From contig NZ_QOKW01000003.1 of the NCBI RefSeq assembly GCF_008365375.1, positions 62,001 through 126,000 on the forward strand: a DNA stretch of 64,000 nt. The letters run 5' to 3'. Positions 43,157-51,502 of this stretch are shown here, piece after piece. This DNA is from Roseomonas genomospecies 6. GTDB taxonomy: Bacteria; Pseudomonadota; Alphaproteobacteria; Azospirillales; Azospirillaceae. Position 1 is the stretch's first letter, and each line of letters starts with the position of its first letter. Below the pieces are notes generated by a model. That model was not told where the DNA came from. It worked only from the letters and a program-made list of their open reading frames with translations, and ran no database searches. Made by a program: the position numbers and the translations under genes.

Positions 43157-43654
43157 ATGCGAATCAGTCTGGTCGTGGCCGCGGCGCGCAACGGCGTGAT
43201 CGGCCGCAACGGCACCCTGCCCTGGACCCTGCCCGGCGACCTGAAGCGCTTCCGGGAATTGACGATGGGCAAGCCCATCCTGATGGGCCGCCGCACCTGG
43301 GAATCTCTGCCCCGCAAGCCCCTGCCGGGCCGCGACAATCTGGTGGTCAGCCGCAGCGTCCCGGCGGGGGAGCGGGACGGCGCGCGCTGGTTCGGCGGGA
43401 TCGGCGCGGCCCTGGACTGGTGCCGGGCGCAGGGTGCGGCGGAGGCCTGCGTGATCGGCGGCGCCGAACTGTTCCGCGAAACCCTGCCGCTGGCCGACGT
43501 CGTCCACCTGACCCGCGTGGAGCAGGAGGTGGACGGCGACACGCTGATGCCCCCGCTGGGTCCGGAGTGGGTGGAGGCGGAGAGCGGCCCGCTCCTGACC
43601 GAGAACGGGCTGGATTACCGATTTATAGATTTCATGAAAGAAGGCGATCTATAG
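43157..43654 (+). CDS. folA: dihydrofolate reductase
   Basis: A 165-residue enzyme reducing dihydrofolate to tetrahydrofolate with NADPH. Recognisable from ISLVVAAARNGVIGRNGTLP (substrate loop), the DLKRFRELT helix, MGRRTWESLP and the VIGGAELFRETLP nucleotide site. AAAGGGG precedes ATG 43157. The gene ends right at the edge of the AT-rich islet: base composition changes within its last few codons (TTTATAGATTTCATG), which may mean that the 3' end was replaced at insertion. ThyA, often adjacent, is not in the window. Confidence 0.94.
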   Translation: MRISLVVAAARNGVIGRNGTLPWTLPGDLKRFRELTMGKPILMGRRTWESLPRKPLPGRDNLVVSRSVPAGERDGARWFGGIGAALDWCRAQGAAEACVIGGAELFRETLPLADVVHLTRVEQEVDGDTLMPPLGPEWVEAESGPLLTENGLDYRFIDFMKEGDL

Positions 43655-43777
43655 CCTACGTTACAATTATCCTGGATTATTAGAAATCCGTCCATCTAAC
43701 ATTTATAGTTACAAAACTACGAATGACAAGGAAAGTAAAACTAGTATCTTTTCATATTCTACATAGATCGAAACCAA

Positions 43778-44620
43778 TCAAAACGGTGGCTTTGACTCAA
43801 ACATTATAATAGGGCTTATAATAAGAATACAAATCCCCACAGAAGACACCCACCAAACAAAGTTAAATGCTAAAATTACTAAAGAACTTATTTTTTCAGA
43901 TCTGCGAACATGACCACTCTCCATTTTCATTTTTCTATACCTAAAAATTCCTCCGATAAAGTTTTCCGTTGACCCACTTAAACTGCAGAAAAGGACGAAT
44001 ACCATAAAAAAAGAAAAAATTCCTTTGTAAGATTTAATCAAATTTGCACCTGAAATACCATTTGATGAGTCATATATAGACTTCACACCCAATATTGATC
44101 CCCCAGCACTCAACTGAGCTTGGTCAGGAGATGTATAAATAATTCTCAACCTAAATCCAGATTTAGGATCAAAATATTTCCAACCAATATATATGATGTT
44201 GTCTATATTAACAGTTTTATTTATATAAAATTCAGATATATTATCGTCTGTAGTAAAAGTTATACTAGCGTCAATAATCCTTACACTATTACTAAATAAA
44301 AATGTCAAAGGTTTTCGTATTTTATCACGGCCGAGATCAGTATCTCCCGAATTCCATACAGAAATATTTGCCCCATATATATTTTCCTTAATATTGTTTC
44401 CATTTGAGTCTAAAATACTAAATGGCTCTTCTGCGCCCTGCTTGTTATTTTCCACTCGGCTAACATCCATCAGCTGAACTTGTTCAACGCGATAGGATAT
44501 CTCTGATCTTTGCAATGTTGAATACCATGTATATATTGCAAACAAAAAGCTTATTAAACCAACAGCTCCAAATACTGCATTGTATGGGCTCTTTATTTCC
44601 TCTTTAAATCTTTTCCACAT
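43778..44620 (-). CDS. three-TM membrane protein of unknown function, AT-rich (likely acquired)
   Basis: A 280-residue protein with an N-terminal membrane segment (about 14-33), a soluble domain of about 160 residues, and two C-terminal membrane segments (about 198-217 and 245-272). The soluble part carries Asn-rich beta-type sequence (VWNSGDTDLGRDKIRKPLTF). AGAGG precedes the ATG. Base composition is far lower in GC than any other gene in the window, and A/T-ending codons dominate, so recent transfer is likely. I do not recognise a family. Convergent with folA, and separated from gshB by about 300 bp of AT-rich DNA without genes. Confidence 0.75.
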   Translation of the reverse strand: MWKRFKEEIKSPYNAVFGAVGLISFLFAIYTWYSTLQRSEISYRVEQVQLMDVSRVENNKQGAEEPFSILDSNGNNIKENIYGANISVWNSGDTDLGRDKIRKPLTFLFSNSVRIIDASITFTTDDNISEFYINKTVNIDNIIYIGWKYFDPKSGFRLRIIYTSPDQAQLSAGGSILGVKSIYDSSNGISGANLIKSYKGIFSFFMVFVLFCSLSGSTENFIGGIFRYRKMKMESGHVRRSEKISSLVILAFNFVWWVSSVGICILIISPIIMFESKPPF

Positions 44621-44917
44621 CGAATGCCTCTAGGATGACGACACGAGAAAACAATAGGTTAAATTAAAGTAATTATATATTATTAATTGTCAATGATTAT
44701 ATTTATTCGCTTTCAAACAAAATTCCATAGCTAGATAAATCACAAATGATGCGCGCACCACTTAAGAAAAACAAACCAACACACACAAAAACAATATGTA
44801 TCTGAGCGTTAACATAAAAGCCAAACAGTCAATGCATTGTATATAATATCTAATATAATCCCTGCTTCATACAAAATGAAACAGGGATTATGCAATCGAA
44901 GAATGCTCCAGATTAAT
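44621..44917. other. AT-rich non-coding interval between the islet gene and gshB
   Basis: No supported gene. It is AT-rich up to about 44915, containing the islet gene's presumed promoter near 44640-44700 and the gshB terminator at 44855-44891. No insertion-sequence ends or tRNA were seen. Confidence 0.6.
44855..44891 (-). terminator. long stem-loop terminator after gshB
   Basis: ATAATCCCTGCTTCAT (44855-44870) pairs with ATGAAACAGGGATTAT (44876-44891) over 15 of 16 positions, with a 5-nt loop. It starts 26 bp past the gshB stop and is followed by an AT-rich tract on the minus strand. Confidence 0.75.
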
Positions 44918-45874
44918 TTAAATACCTAAATTCTCCCGGTGCCGGCGCTCGATGGCGTCCCACAGGGTGGATTCCAGGGCGGAACCGTCGAGGCGGTTGA
45001 TTTCCTGGATGCCGGTGGGCGAGGTCACGTTGATCTCGGTCAGGTAGTCGCCGATCACGTCGATGCCGACGAAGACCAAGCCCTTTTCGCGCAGCACCGG
45101 GCCGATGGCCTTGCAGATTTCCTGCTCGCGCGGGGTCAGTTCCGTCTTCTTCGCGCTGCCGCCGGCGTGGAAGTTGGCGCGGGCCTCGCCCTCCTGGGGC
45201 ATGCGGCTGACGGCGCCGGCGGGCTCGCCGTCGATCAGGATGATGCGCTTGTCGCCCTGGCGGATTTCGGCCAAGTACTTCTGCACGATCACCGGCTCGC
45301 GGTAGAGCTGGGTGAAGAGTTCCAGCAGCGAGCCCAGATTCTCGTCGTCCGGCTTCAGGTGGAAGACGCCGGCCCCGCCGTTGCCGAACAGCGGCTTGAC
45401 GATGATGTCCTTGTGCTGCGCCCGGAAGTCCAGCACGGCCTGTTTGTCGCTGGTGATCAGCGTCGGCGGCATCAGGTCGGGGAAATGGGTAACGAACAGC
45501 TTTTCCGGCGCGTTGCGCACCTCCGCCGGGTCGTTCAGCACCAGAACCTTGGGCTGGATGTGCTCCAGCATATGGGTGGCGGTGATGTAGGCCATGTCGA
45601 AGGGCGGGTCCTGGCGCATCAGCACCACGTCCATGGTGGACAGGTCCACGACCTGCGGCTCGCCCAGCGTGTAGTGCGCGCCCTTCTGCCGGACCACGGT
45701 CATCTCCCGCACGCGGGCGGTCAGGACGTTGCCGGTCAGGCTGAGGTCGCGCGGGTGGTAATGGTAGAGTGTGTGCCCGCGCTTCTGGGCCTCCAGCGCC
45801 ATCATGAAGCTCGAGTCGGTGTCGATGTTGATGGACTCGATGGGGTCCATCTGGAAGGCGACGGCAAGGCTCAT
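44918..45874 (-). CDS. gshB: glutathione synthetase
   Basis: A 318-residue ATP-grasp ligase that joins gamma-glutamylcysteine and glycine. Typical features are [20 protein letters not shown] at the start, [14 protein letters not shown], the ATP-grasp strands [16 protein letters not shown] and [18 protein letters not shown], and [17 protein letters not shown] at the active site. GGAGA lies upstream. Last gene of the rsmI-yraN-sirB1-gshB operon. Confidence 0.96.
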   Translation of the reverse strand: MSLAVAFQMDPIESINIDTDSSFMMALEAQKRGHTLYHYHPRDLSLTGNVLTARVREMTVVRQKGAHYTLGEPQVVDLSTMDVVLMRQDPPFDMAYITATHMLEHIQPKVLVLNDPAEVRNAPEKLFVTHFPDLMPPTLITSDKQAVLDFRAQHKDIIVKPLFGNGGAGVFHLKPDDENLGSLLELFTQLYREPVIVQKYLAEIRQGDKRIILIDGEPAGAVSRMPQEGEARANFHAGGSAKKTELTPREQEICKAIGPVLREKGLVFVGIDVIGDYLTEINVTSPTGIQEINRLDGSALESTLWDAIERRHRENLGI

Positions 45875-45907
45875 CCTGCGGATCTCCGAAACGGGCTTTG
45901 AATAAGG

Positions 45908-46741
45908 TCAGTTCAGTCGGTTCTTGAGCTGCTGGATCAGCGCGGCGACCTGATGGCGGTGCCGTTCGCTGCCGGACAGCGTCATGAAGGTTTCCAGCGC
46001 GGCGATGGCGGCGCCGATCCTGCCGGCATGGGCCTCCAGCAGGCCGGTTTCCCGCCACAGCGCCGCCTCGCCCGGAGCGAACAGCCGCATCGCCTCCAGA
46101 ATCTCCAGGGCGCGGGGCACGTCATGGGCCGAGAGGTGGCGCAGCTTGATGTTGTTCTGAAGCCGCAGCAGCACCTCGCGGTTGGAGACGGGCTGGTAAT
46201 GGCCGGGCTCCAGCTCCGCCCCGCTGCCGGCGGAGGCCTTCAGCAGGTCGCGCAGGTCCACGGCGGTGCGCACCTGCCCGTCGTTGAAGGGGTCGATGAT
46301 GGCGCGGGCGCCGTCGGCCTCCAGCCGCACCAGGAAATGGCCGGGGAAGTTCAGCCCCTGCACCGGCCAGCCCTGCGAGCGGGCGGCATGGATGAACAGG
46401 ATGCCCAGCGACACCGGCAGGCCGCGGCGGCGGTCGATGACGCGCAGCAGGTTGGCGTTCTGAAGGTCGTCGTAGGTGTCGTGGTCGCCGGAATAGCCGT
46501 GCCGCTCCACGAGGACCTCGTGCAGCAGCGCGATGCGGACCTCCAGCCCGTCGGCCCCGGGCGAGGCGCGCTCGGCCAGATCGTGGGCGATGTCGGCGAG
46601 GTGGCGGCGGTAGTCGGCCAGAACGGCGCCCGGACTCTCCAGCGCGCCCAGCGCCAGGGCGGCTTCGGCCAGATCGATCTCCTCGTCCGATTGCTGCCCC
46701 ACGCGGCGCAGGATCTCACGGGCTTCGGCGCGGCTGGTCAC
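45908..46741 (-). CDS. SirB1-family transglutaminase-like/TPR protein
   Basis: A 277-residue cytosolic protein. The transglutaminase-like core is at about 50-190 (LLRVIDRRRGLPVSLGILFIHAAR, NFPGHFLVRLE, IIDPFNDG), followed by TPR-like helices (about 195-275). SirB1 homologues lie in many proteobacterial genomes near prmC/hemK or, as here, other core genes; no enzymatic activity is established. It starts with GTG, preceded by GAGGAAGGA. It lies 33 bp before gshB and 36 bp after yraN. Confidence 0.88.
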   Translation of the reverse strand: MTSRAEAREILRRVGQQSDEEIDLAEAALALGALESPGAVLADYRRHLADIAHDLAERASPGADGLEVRIALLHEVLVERHGYSGDHDTYDDLQNANLLRVIDRRRGLPVSLGILFIHAARSQGWPVQGLNFPGHFLVRLEADGARAIIDPFNDGQVRTAVDLRDLLKASAGSGAELEPGHYQPVSNREVLLRLQNNIKLRHLSAHDVPRALEILEAMRLFAPGEAALWRETGLLEAHAGRIGAAIAALETFMTLSGSERHRHQVAALIQQLKNRLN

Positions 46742-46777
46742 GGGCGACGTCCTTCCTCTTCTTCTTCAGCCTTCGCG

Positions 46778-47146
46778 TCAGGCCCGCCAGGCATCCGGCA
46801 GGTGGCGCGGCCAGGACCAAGGGGTAACCAGCATGACGTCGAATCGCAAGGCATAGCCGGCATATTGGGGGTTGGCCCCCAGATACACATGCGCGGCGCG
46901 CGCAAGGCGGCCCCGCTGGCGGGCGTTGAGCGCCTCGTTCGCGGTGTCCCAGTCGCCCCGCGCCTTCACCTCCACGATGGCCAGAGTGTCGCCCCGCCGG
47001 GCCACGATGTCGATCTCTCCCATGGGGGTGCGCAGGCGGCTTTCCAGAATGCGGTACCCCTTCAGCCGCAGCGCCATCCGGCAGAGCTGCTCGGCGTAGC
47101 GGCCGTAATTCTCGGCCCGGCGGCGCAGGGCGTCCGGCGCGCTCAC
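46778..47146 (-). CDS. yraN: YraN/UPF0102 family nuclease-fold protein
   Basis: A 122-residue protein of the UPF0102 family, with the restriction-endonuclease-like core: RAENYGRYAEQLC, GYRILESRLRTPMGEIDIVA, and LAIVEVKARGDWDTA. The acidic/lysine set E-x-D...E-x-K is intact. Its role may be DNA processing but is unproven. The GTG start overlaps the rsmI stop (GTGA), indicating translational coupling. Confidence 0.92.
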   Translation of the reverse strand: MSAPDALRRRAENYGRYAEQLCRMALRLKGYRILESRLRTPMGEIDIVARRGDTLAIVEVKARGDWDTANEALNARQRGRLARAAHVYLGANPQYAGYALRFDVMLVTPWSWPRHLPDAWRA

Positions 47147-48096
47147 GGTTTCCCCTCCCGCGACAGCTCCAGCGCGCGGGCGTAGACGGCGCGCTTGTTC
47201 TGGCCGGTGCGCGCGGCCACGTCGGCAGCGGCGTCGCGGACCGACAGGCGGGTCAGCGCCTCGCGCAGCAGGGCGTCCACGTCGGCCTCGGTCGGGGTGG
47301 CCTCTTCACCGGGCGGGCCGATGACCAGCACCACCTCGCCCTTCGGCGGGCCGGCTTCGGCGTAATGGGCCGCGAGTTCCGGCAGGGTGCCGCGCCGGAC
47401 CTCCTCGTAGAGCTTGGTCAGCTCCCGCGCGACCGCGGCCTCCCGCGCGCCCAGGATGTCGGCGAGGTCGGCCAGCGACTCGGGCAGGCGCTGCGGCGAC
47501 TCGAAGAAGACCAGCGTGGCGGGAACGCCCTTCAGTTCCCCGGCGGCGGCGCGCCGCGCGCTGCTCCTGTTGGGCAGGAAGCCGGCGAACAGAAAACGGT
47601 CGGTCGGCAGGCCGGACAACACCAGCGCCGCCAGCGGGGCCGAGGCGCCGGGCAGCGTGGTGACCGCCACCCCCTCCGCCACGCACTCCCGCACCAGCTT
47701 GTAGCCGGGGTCGGAGACCAGCGGCGTTCCGGCGTCGGTGACCAGCGCGATGGCCTCCCCCGCTTTCATGCGGCCGATCAGGACCGGACGCATCTTCGCC
47801 GCGTTGTGTTCATGATAGGAGACGAAGGGCGTGTGGATGCCGTGGATGCCCATCAGCTTCGCCGTCACCCGCGTGTCCTCGCAGGCGATGGCGTCGGCGC
47901 GGCGCAGCGTGTCCAGCGCGCGCAGCGTGATGTCGGCGGCGTTGCCGATGGGGGTGGCGACCACATAAAGGCCGGCGCCGAGTTTACTTGCGGCCCTCGG
48001 CTCGCTACCTTCAGCGTCACCAGAGACGCCGGGCCCGGAAACGGGTTCGGGCGCCGGACCGGATGTGGAGATCGTTGGTGGCACGCTTGACGACAC
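47143..48096 (-). CDS. rsmI: 16S rRNA (cytidine-2'-O) methyltransferase RsmI
   Basis: A 317-residue SAM-dependent enzyme that methylates C1402 of 16S rRNA. Recognised by GLYVVATPIGNAADITLRAL, ADAIACEDTRVTAKLM, ALVTDAGTPLVSDPGYKLV and LFAGFLPNRSSARRA. The first 40 residues (SGPGVSGDAEG-type) precede the family start and may not be translated; the GTG at 48096 overlaps the start of the divergent lipoprotein gene. First gene of the operon with yraN, sirB1-like and gshB. The E. coli equivalents rsmI, lpoA and yraN are also neighbours. Confidence 0.93.
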   Translation of the reverse strand: MSSSVPPTISTSGPAPEPVSGPGVSGDAEGSEPRAASKLGAGLYVVATPIGNAADITLRALDTLRRADAIACEDTRVTAKLMGIHGIHTPFVSYHEHNAAKMRPVLIGRMKAGEAIALVTDAGTPLVSDPGYKLVRECVAEGVAVTTLPGASAPLAALVLSGLPTDRFLFAGFLPNRSSARRAAAGELKGVPATLVFFESPQRLPESLADLADILGAREAAVARELTKLYEEVRRGTLPELAAHYAEAGPPKGEVVLVIGPPGEEATPTEADVDALLREALTRLSVRDAAADVAARTGQNKRAVYARALELSREGKP

Positions 48097-49268
48097 CTTT
48101 CTCGCGCGCTTGGGGGCGGCAGGCTGCCGCCGCCCTGTTGGTGGTTGGCACGCTATCGGCCTGCTCGACTGTAAAGGCCCCGGCGCCGGCGACTCAAGCG
48201 CCGCAAGCGCCGGTCAGCTCCGTTCCGGTGGCACCGCAGACCATGAAGGTGGCGATCCTGCTGCCGCTGTCCGGGTCCAGCGCCGCCATCGGGCAGGCCA
48301 TGCTGGAGTCGGCGCAGATGGCGCTGTTCGATCTGGCCGGCGACCGGTTCGAGCTGCTTCCCCGCGACACCAAGGGCACCCCCACCGGCGCCGCCGACGC
48401 GGCGCGGCAGGCCATCGCGGAGGGTGCCGGCCTGATCCTCGGCCCGCTGTTCGCCGCCGACGTGGCGGCGGTGAAGCCCGTCGCCCAGAGCGCGGGCGTG
48501 GACGTGCTGGCCTTCACCAACGACTGGACCCAGGCCGGCAACGGCACCTATGTGCTGGGCTTCGTGCCCGCCGATCAGGTCACCCGCGTGGTCGGCTTCG
48601 CCCGGTCGCGCGGCGCCACGCGCTACGTCGCGCTGGCCCCGCGCACCGCCTACGGCGACGCCGTGGTCAACGCCGTGCAGGCCGCCTCGCGCCAGTTCGG
48701 CGGGCAGGTGGCGCAGGTCGAACGCTACGATCCGGCGGTGACCGACCTCGCCCAGCCGGCGCGGCAGGTGACCCAGGCCGGTGTGCAGCCGCAGGCCGTC
48801 ATGCTGGCCGAAGGCGGGCCGCGCGCCCAGGGGCTGGCCGCCGCGCTGGCCGCCAACGGGCTGAACACACAGCAGGTGAAGCTTCTCGGCACCGGCCTGT
48901 GGGACGAGCCCGGCCTGGGCCAGGAACCGGCCCTGGCCGGCGCCTGGTTCGCCGCCCCGGCGCCGCAGGCCCGCGCCGACTTCGAGGCGCGCTTCGAGAA
49001 GACCTATGGGCGCAAGCCGCCGCGCATCGCCACCCTGTCCTACGACGCCACGGCCATCGCCGCGGTGCTGTCCAAAATGCCCGGCCCGACGGGCGGTTTC
49101 GACCGCGCGGCGCTGAACAACCCCAACGGCTTCGAAGGGATCGACGGCCTGTTCCGCCTGCGCGCCGACGGCGTGGTGGAGCGCGGGCTGGCCGTGCTGG
49201 AGGTCACCCCGACCGGCTCGCGCGTGCTCGATCCCGCGCCGTCCAGCTTCGAAGTTCTGGGGCAGTGA
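48063..49268 (+). CDS. penicillin-binding protein activator, LpoA-like lipoprotein
   Basis: A 401-residue lipoprotein with signal sequence and lipobox LSAC (Cys34). After a Pro/Ala-rich spacer (VKAPAPATQAPQAPVSS) comes a type 1 periplasmic-binding-protein fold: VAILLPLSGSSAAIGQAMLE, ILGPLFAADVAAVKPVAQ. This matches the LpoA C-terminal domain, which in gamma-proteobacteria activates PBP1a from the outer membrane; the TPR domain of E. coli LpoA is absent. A role in peptidoglycan synthesis is inferred from family and the rsmI neighbour. The ATG at 48063 has no strong ribosome-binding site. Confidence 0.85.
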   Translation: MWRSLVARLTTPFSRAWGRQAAAALLVVGTLSACSTVKAPAPATQAPQAPVSSVPVAPQTMKVAILLPLSGSSAAIGQAMLESAQMALFDLAGDRFELLPRDTKGTPTGAADAARQAIAEGAGLILGPLFAADVAAVKPVAQSAGVDVLAFTNDWTQAGNGTYVLGFVPADQVTRVVGFARSRGATRYVALAPRTAYGDAVVNAVQAASRQFGGQVAQVERYDPAVTDLAQPARQVTQAGVQPQAVMLAEGGPRAQGLAAALAANGLNTQQVKLLGTGLWDEPGLGQEPALAGAWFAAPAPQARADFEARFEKTYGRKPPRIATLSYDATAIAAVLSKMPGPTGGFDRAALNNPNGFEGIDGLFRLRADGVVERGLAVLEVTPTGSRVLDPAPSSFEVLGQ

Positions 49269-49295
49269 TTGTAAGGTCCTGATGTGAAAGGGATT

Positions 49296-49377
49296 TTCAC
49301 CACGAAGACACAAAGACACGAAGAATTTCACGAAGACCTTTGTGACGGCCTTTGTGTCTTCGTGTCTTTGTGGTGAA
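49296..49377. repeat. long imperfect inverted repeat between convergent genes
   Basis: Left arm 49296-49323 (TTCACCACGAAGACACAAAG...) and right arm 49350-49377 are 28 nt each. They differ from perfect pairing by a few C-to-T changes that would still pair as G-U in RNA. The family 'TTCACCACGAAGACACAAAG' is a widely scattered intergenic repeat in bacteria. Here it lies between the convergent lpoA-like and phasin genes, where it may end transcripts in both directions. Confidence 0.8.
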
Positions 49378-49385
49378 CCGCAAAT

Positions 49386-49901
49386 CTATCCGTGCTGCTT
49401 CGCCAGACGGCGGGCGTTGGCGCGGACGGTGCGGTAGGCGGGGGTCATGCCCGCATGGGTCAGGGCCGAGGCCGATTCCACCATGTAGAGCGCGGCGTGG
49501 ATGCCCGCCTCCACCGTCTCGGTGACCGTGCGGCGCTGCAGCTCCATCAGGTCGGCGGGCGTGCGGCACTGGCCGAGACCGGTCACCATCACCATGGCCG
49601 CCTGAAGCTGGCCCTGCGCGAGGGTCATCCAGGCCTGCTGCATCTCGCCGATGCCCTTGGCGACCGCGTGGGTGGCCTCCACCATCGCCTCCACCTTCTC
49701 GGAGCCCATGCGGACGAACTCCGGGTTGGCGAGGTCGATGGGGTTGTTCATGGCCGCCGCCATCATGGCCGTGCGGTAGCCGATGGTCTGGGCCGCGGCG
49801 ACCCCCATCTCGCCCGTCTTGACGCCGGTCCGGGTCAGATCGCCCGCCACCGCCAGGAAGCGTTGCGTCGGTTCGCCGTTGCCGGCCTTGCGTCTCGCCA
49901 T
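49386..49901 (-). CDS. phasin-family protein
   Basis: A 171-residue amphipathic helical protein of the Phasin_2 type. It opens with basic residues (MARRKAGNGE), then NPIDLANPEFVRMGSEKVEAM and long helices without signal or membrane segment. Phasins coat polyhydroxyalkanoate granules; Azospirillum is known to store PHB. Ribosome-binding site GAGG 8 nt upstream. It lies 75 bp downstream of metZ, beyond a hairpin. Confidence 0.8.
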   Translation of the reverse strand: MARRKAGNGEPTQRFLAVAGDLTRTGVKTGEMGVAAAQTIGYRTAMMAAAMNNPIDLANPEFVRMGSEKVEAMVEATHAVAKGIGEMQQAWMTLAQGQLQAAMVMVTGLGQCRTPADLMELQRRTVTETVEAGIHAALYMVESASALTHAGMTPAYRTVRANARRLAKQHG

Positions 49902-49913
49902 TCCTTGAACCTC

Positions 49914-49968
49914 ACCAAAAACTGTGACCCGGACGCCAACGCTGCACTGCAGCATTTGGTTCCGGGTC
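49914..49968 (-). terminator. intrinsic terminator after metZ
   Basis: On the minus strand GACCCGGA (49968-49961) pairs with TCCGGGTC (49933-49926). Inside is a GCTGCA/TGCAGC stem, and the outer stem is followed by ACAGTTTTTGG. It starts 8 bp past the metZ stop. Confidence 0.75.
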
Positions 49969-49975
49969 CGAGTCT

Positions 49976-51184
49976 TTACAGGGAAGCGAGCGCGCGGTCG
50001 AGATCTTCGACGATGTCCTGCGCGTCCTCTAGACCAATGGACAGGCGCAGCAGGTTCGGACGGATGTTCGCCGCCGCCTTTTCCTCCGGCGACAGCTTGC
50101 AGTGGGTGGTGGTGTCGGGGTGGGTGATGAGGCTCTTCGAGTCGCCCAGATTGTTGGAGATCATCACCATCCGCAGATCGTTCAGGGCGCGGAACGCCTC
50201 GTCCTTGCCGCCCTTCAGGAAGATCGACAGCATGGTGCCGCCGCCCGTCATCTGGCTGCGGCAGAGATCGTGCTGCGGGTGGCTGGGCAGGCCGGGATAG
50301 AGCACCCGCTCCACCTTCGCGTGGCCTTCCAGGAATTCCGCCACCGTCAGGGCCGAGGCACTCTGGGCCGACACGCGCAGTTCCAACGTCTCCAGCCCCT
50401 TCAGCAGAAGCCAGGCGTTGAAGGGCGAAATGGTCGGGCCGGTGTGGCGCAGGTAGGGGTGGATCACGTCCGACCCGTACTGCTTGTCGTTGGTCAGGAT
50501 GATGCCGCCCAGACAGCGGCCCTGCCCGTCGATGTGCTTGGTGGCCGAATAGACGACGACGTCGGCCCCCATCTCGAACGGGCGCTGGAGCACCGGCGTG
50601 GCGAAGGCGTTGTCCACCACCACCTTGGCCCCGGCCTTGTGGGCCAGATCGCTGACGGCGCGCAGGTCCACGACCTCCAGCCCCGGGTTGCTGGGCGTCT
50701 CCAGGAAGACCACCTTGGCCGGTTTGGAGAGGGCCTCTTCCCACTGCGACAGGTCGGTGCCGTCCACGAAGACCGCCTCCACGCCGAAGCGGGCCGACAG
50801 TTCCTTGATGACCCAATAGCAGGAGATGAACAGCGAGCGCGGCGCCACGATGCGGTCGCCGGTGCGCAGGTTCGACCACAGGGCGGCGTGCACCGCGGCC
50901 ATGCCGCTGGTGGTCGCGTAGGCCCAGGCGGCACCCTCATACTCGCACAGCCGGTCCTCGAACATGGCCGTGGTCGGGTTGCGGAAGCGCGAATAGACGT
51001 GGCGGGCGCCGTCGTTGGCGAAGGCGTGCTCCGCCTCCTCCGCCGAACCGTAGACGAAGCCGGAGGTCTGGTAGAGCGCCTCGCAGGTCTCGTCGAAGGA
51101 CGAGCGGCGGACGCCGCCATGGACCAGACGGGAACGCGGGCGAAGGCCCGCGACGTTCGGATTGCGATGATCGGTGCGCGCCAT
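49976..51184 (-). CDS. metZ: O-succinylhomoserine sulfhydrylase (MetZ)
   Basis: A 402-residue PLP enzyme of the Cys/Met metabolism family that makes homocysteine from O-succinylhomoserine and sulphide. The Schiff-base lysine lies in VVVYSATKHIDGQGRCLGG. PLP phosphate-binding residues in TTSGMAAVHAALW and the N-terminal active-site Tyr/Arg in HVYSRFRNPTTAMFE are present. ATG 51184 gives the family N-terminus RTDHRNPNVAGLRPRSRLVH. It is controlled by the SAM-II riboswitch and terminator upstream, so it is repressed when SAM is plentiful. Confidence 0.94.
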   Translation of the reverse strand: MARTDHRNPNVAGLRPRSRLVHGGVRRSSFDETCEALYQTSGFVYGSAEEAEHAFANDGARHVYSRFRNPTTAMFEDRLCEYEGAAWAYATTSGMAAVHAALWSNLRTGDRIVAPRSLFISCYWVIKELSARFGVEAVFVDGTDLSQWEEALSKPAKVVFLETPSNPGLEVVDLRAVSDLAHKAGAKVVVDNAFATPVLQRPFEMGADVVVYSATKHIDGQGRCLGGIILTNDKQYGSDVIHPYLRHTGPTISPFNAWLLLKGLETLELRVSAQSASALTVAEFLEGHAKVERVLYPGLPSHPQHDLCRSQMTGGGTMLSIFLKGGKDEAFRALNDLRMVMISNNLGDSKSLITHPDTTTHCKLSPEEKAAANIRPNLLRLSIGLEDAQDIVEDLDRALASL

Positions 51185-51231
51185 GGCCGCTTGTGACTCC
51201 TCTGTCCGCCGGCGGGGCAGACCGGCCAAAC

Positions 51232-51262
51232 AAAAAACGCCCCGACCGATCGGGTCGAGGCG
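51232..51262 (-). terminator. intrinsic terminator in the metZ leader
   Basis: On the minus strand CGCCTCGACC (51262-51253), a GATC-type loop, GGTCGGGGCG (51247-51238), then TTTTTTG. It sits 15 bp downstream of the SAM-II aptamer and 48 bp before the metZ ATG, consistent with SAM-induced termination. Confidence 0.85.
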
Positions 51263-51277
51263 CGGACGCGGCTCGGA

Positions 51278-51332
51278 CCTTTTTAGCGGGTTGTTTTACG
51301 TGGCCCGCAAGCCGGTCGACCAAATCACCACG
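51278..51332 (-). promoter_or_regulatory. SAM-II riboswitch upstream of metZ
   Basis: The minus strand reads CGTGGTGATTTG, then ACCGGCTTGC, GGCCACGTAAAACAA, and GCTAAAAAGG. These are the SAM-II (metA motif) consensus segments in order. The P1 helix CGTGG/CCACG and the pseudoknot-forming GCTAAAAAGG tail are intact. SAM-II classically represses met genes of alphaproteobacteria. The position before metZ and the adjacent terminator fit. The 317-bp gap 51185-51502 also holds the start region of the divergent STAS gene. Confidence 0.92.
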
Positions 51333-51502
51333 TTCATCCGCTTTTAGGACCGCCGCGGCGCGGCGTCAAGGGACAAGGAAACCGTGACGGCAGGTTGCCG
51401 CCCTGCGTCAACATCGCGCAGGAGCGAGCCCGACGGCTGGCTTGCCCACCGGAGGCCCGCCACCGGATCATGACCGGCGGAAGACTGGAAGGGACGCGGG
51501 CC

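Noticed and set aside
43640-44930. Insertion-sequence ends around the AT-rich islet
   Set aside because: The strong inverted repeat at 44855-44891 is a stem-loop after gshB, not a terminal repeat. No matching copy lies at the other end and no target duplication was seen.
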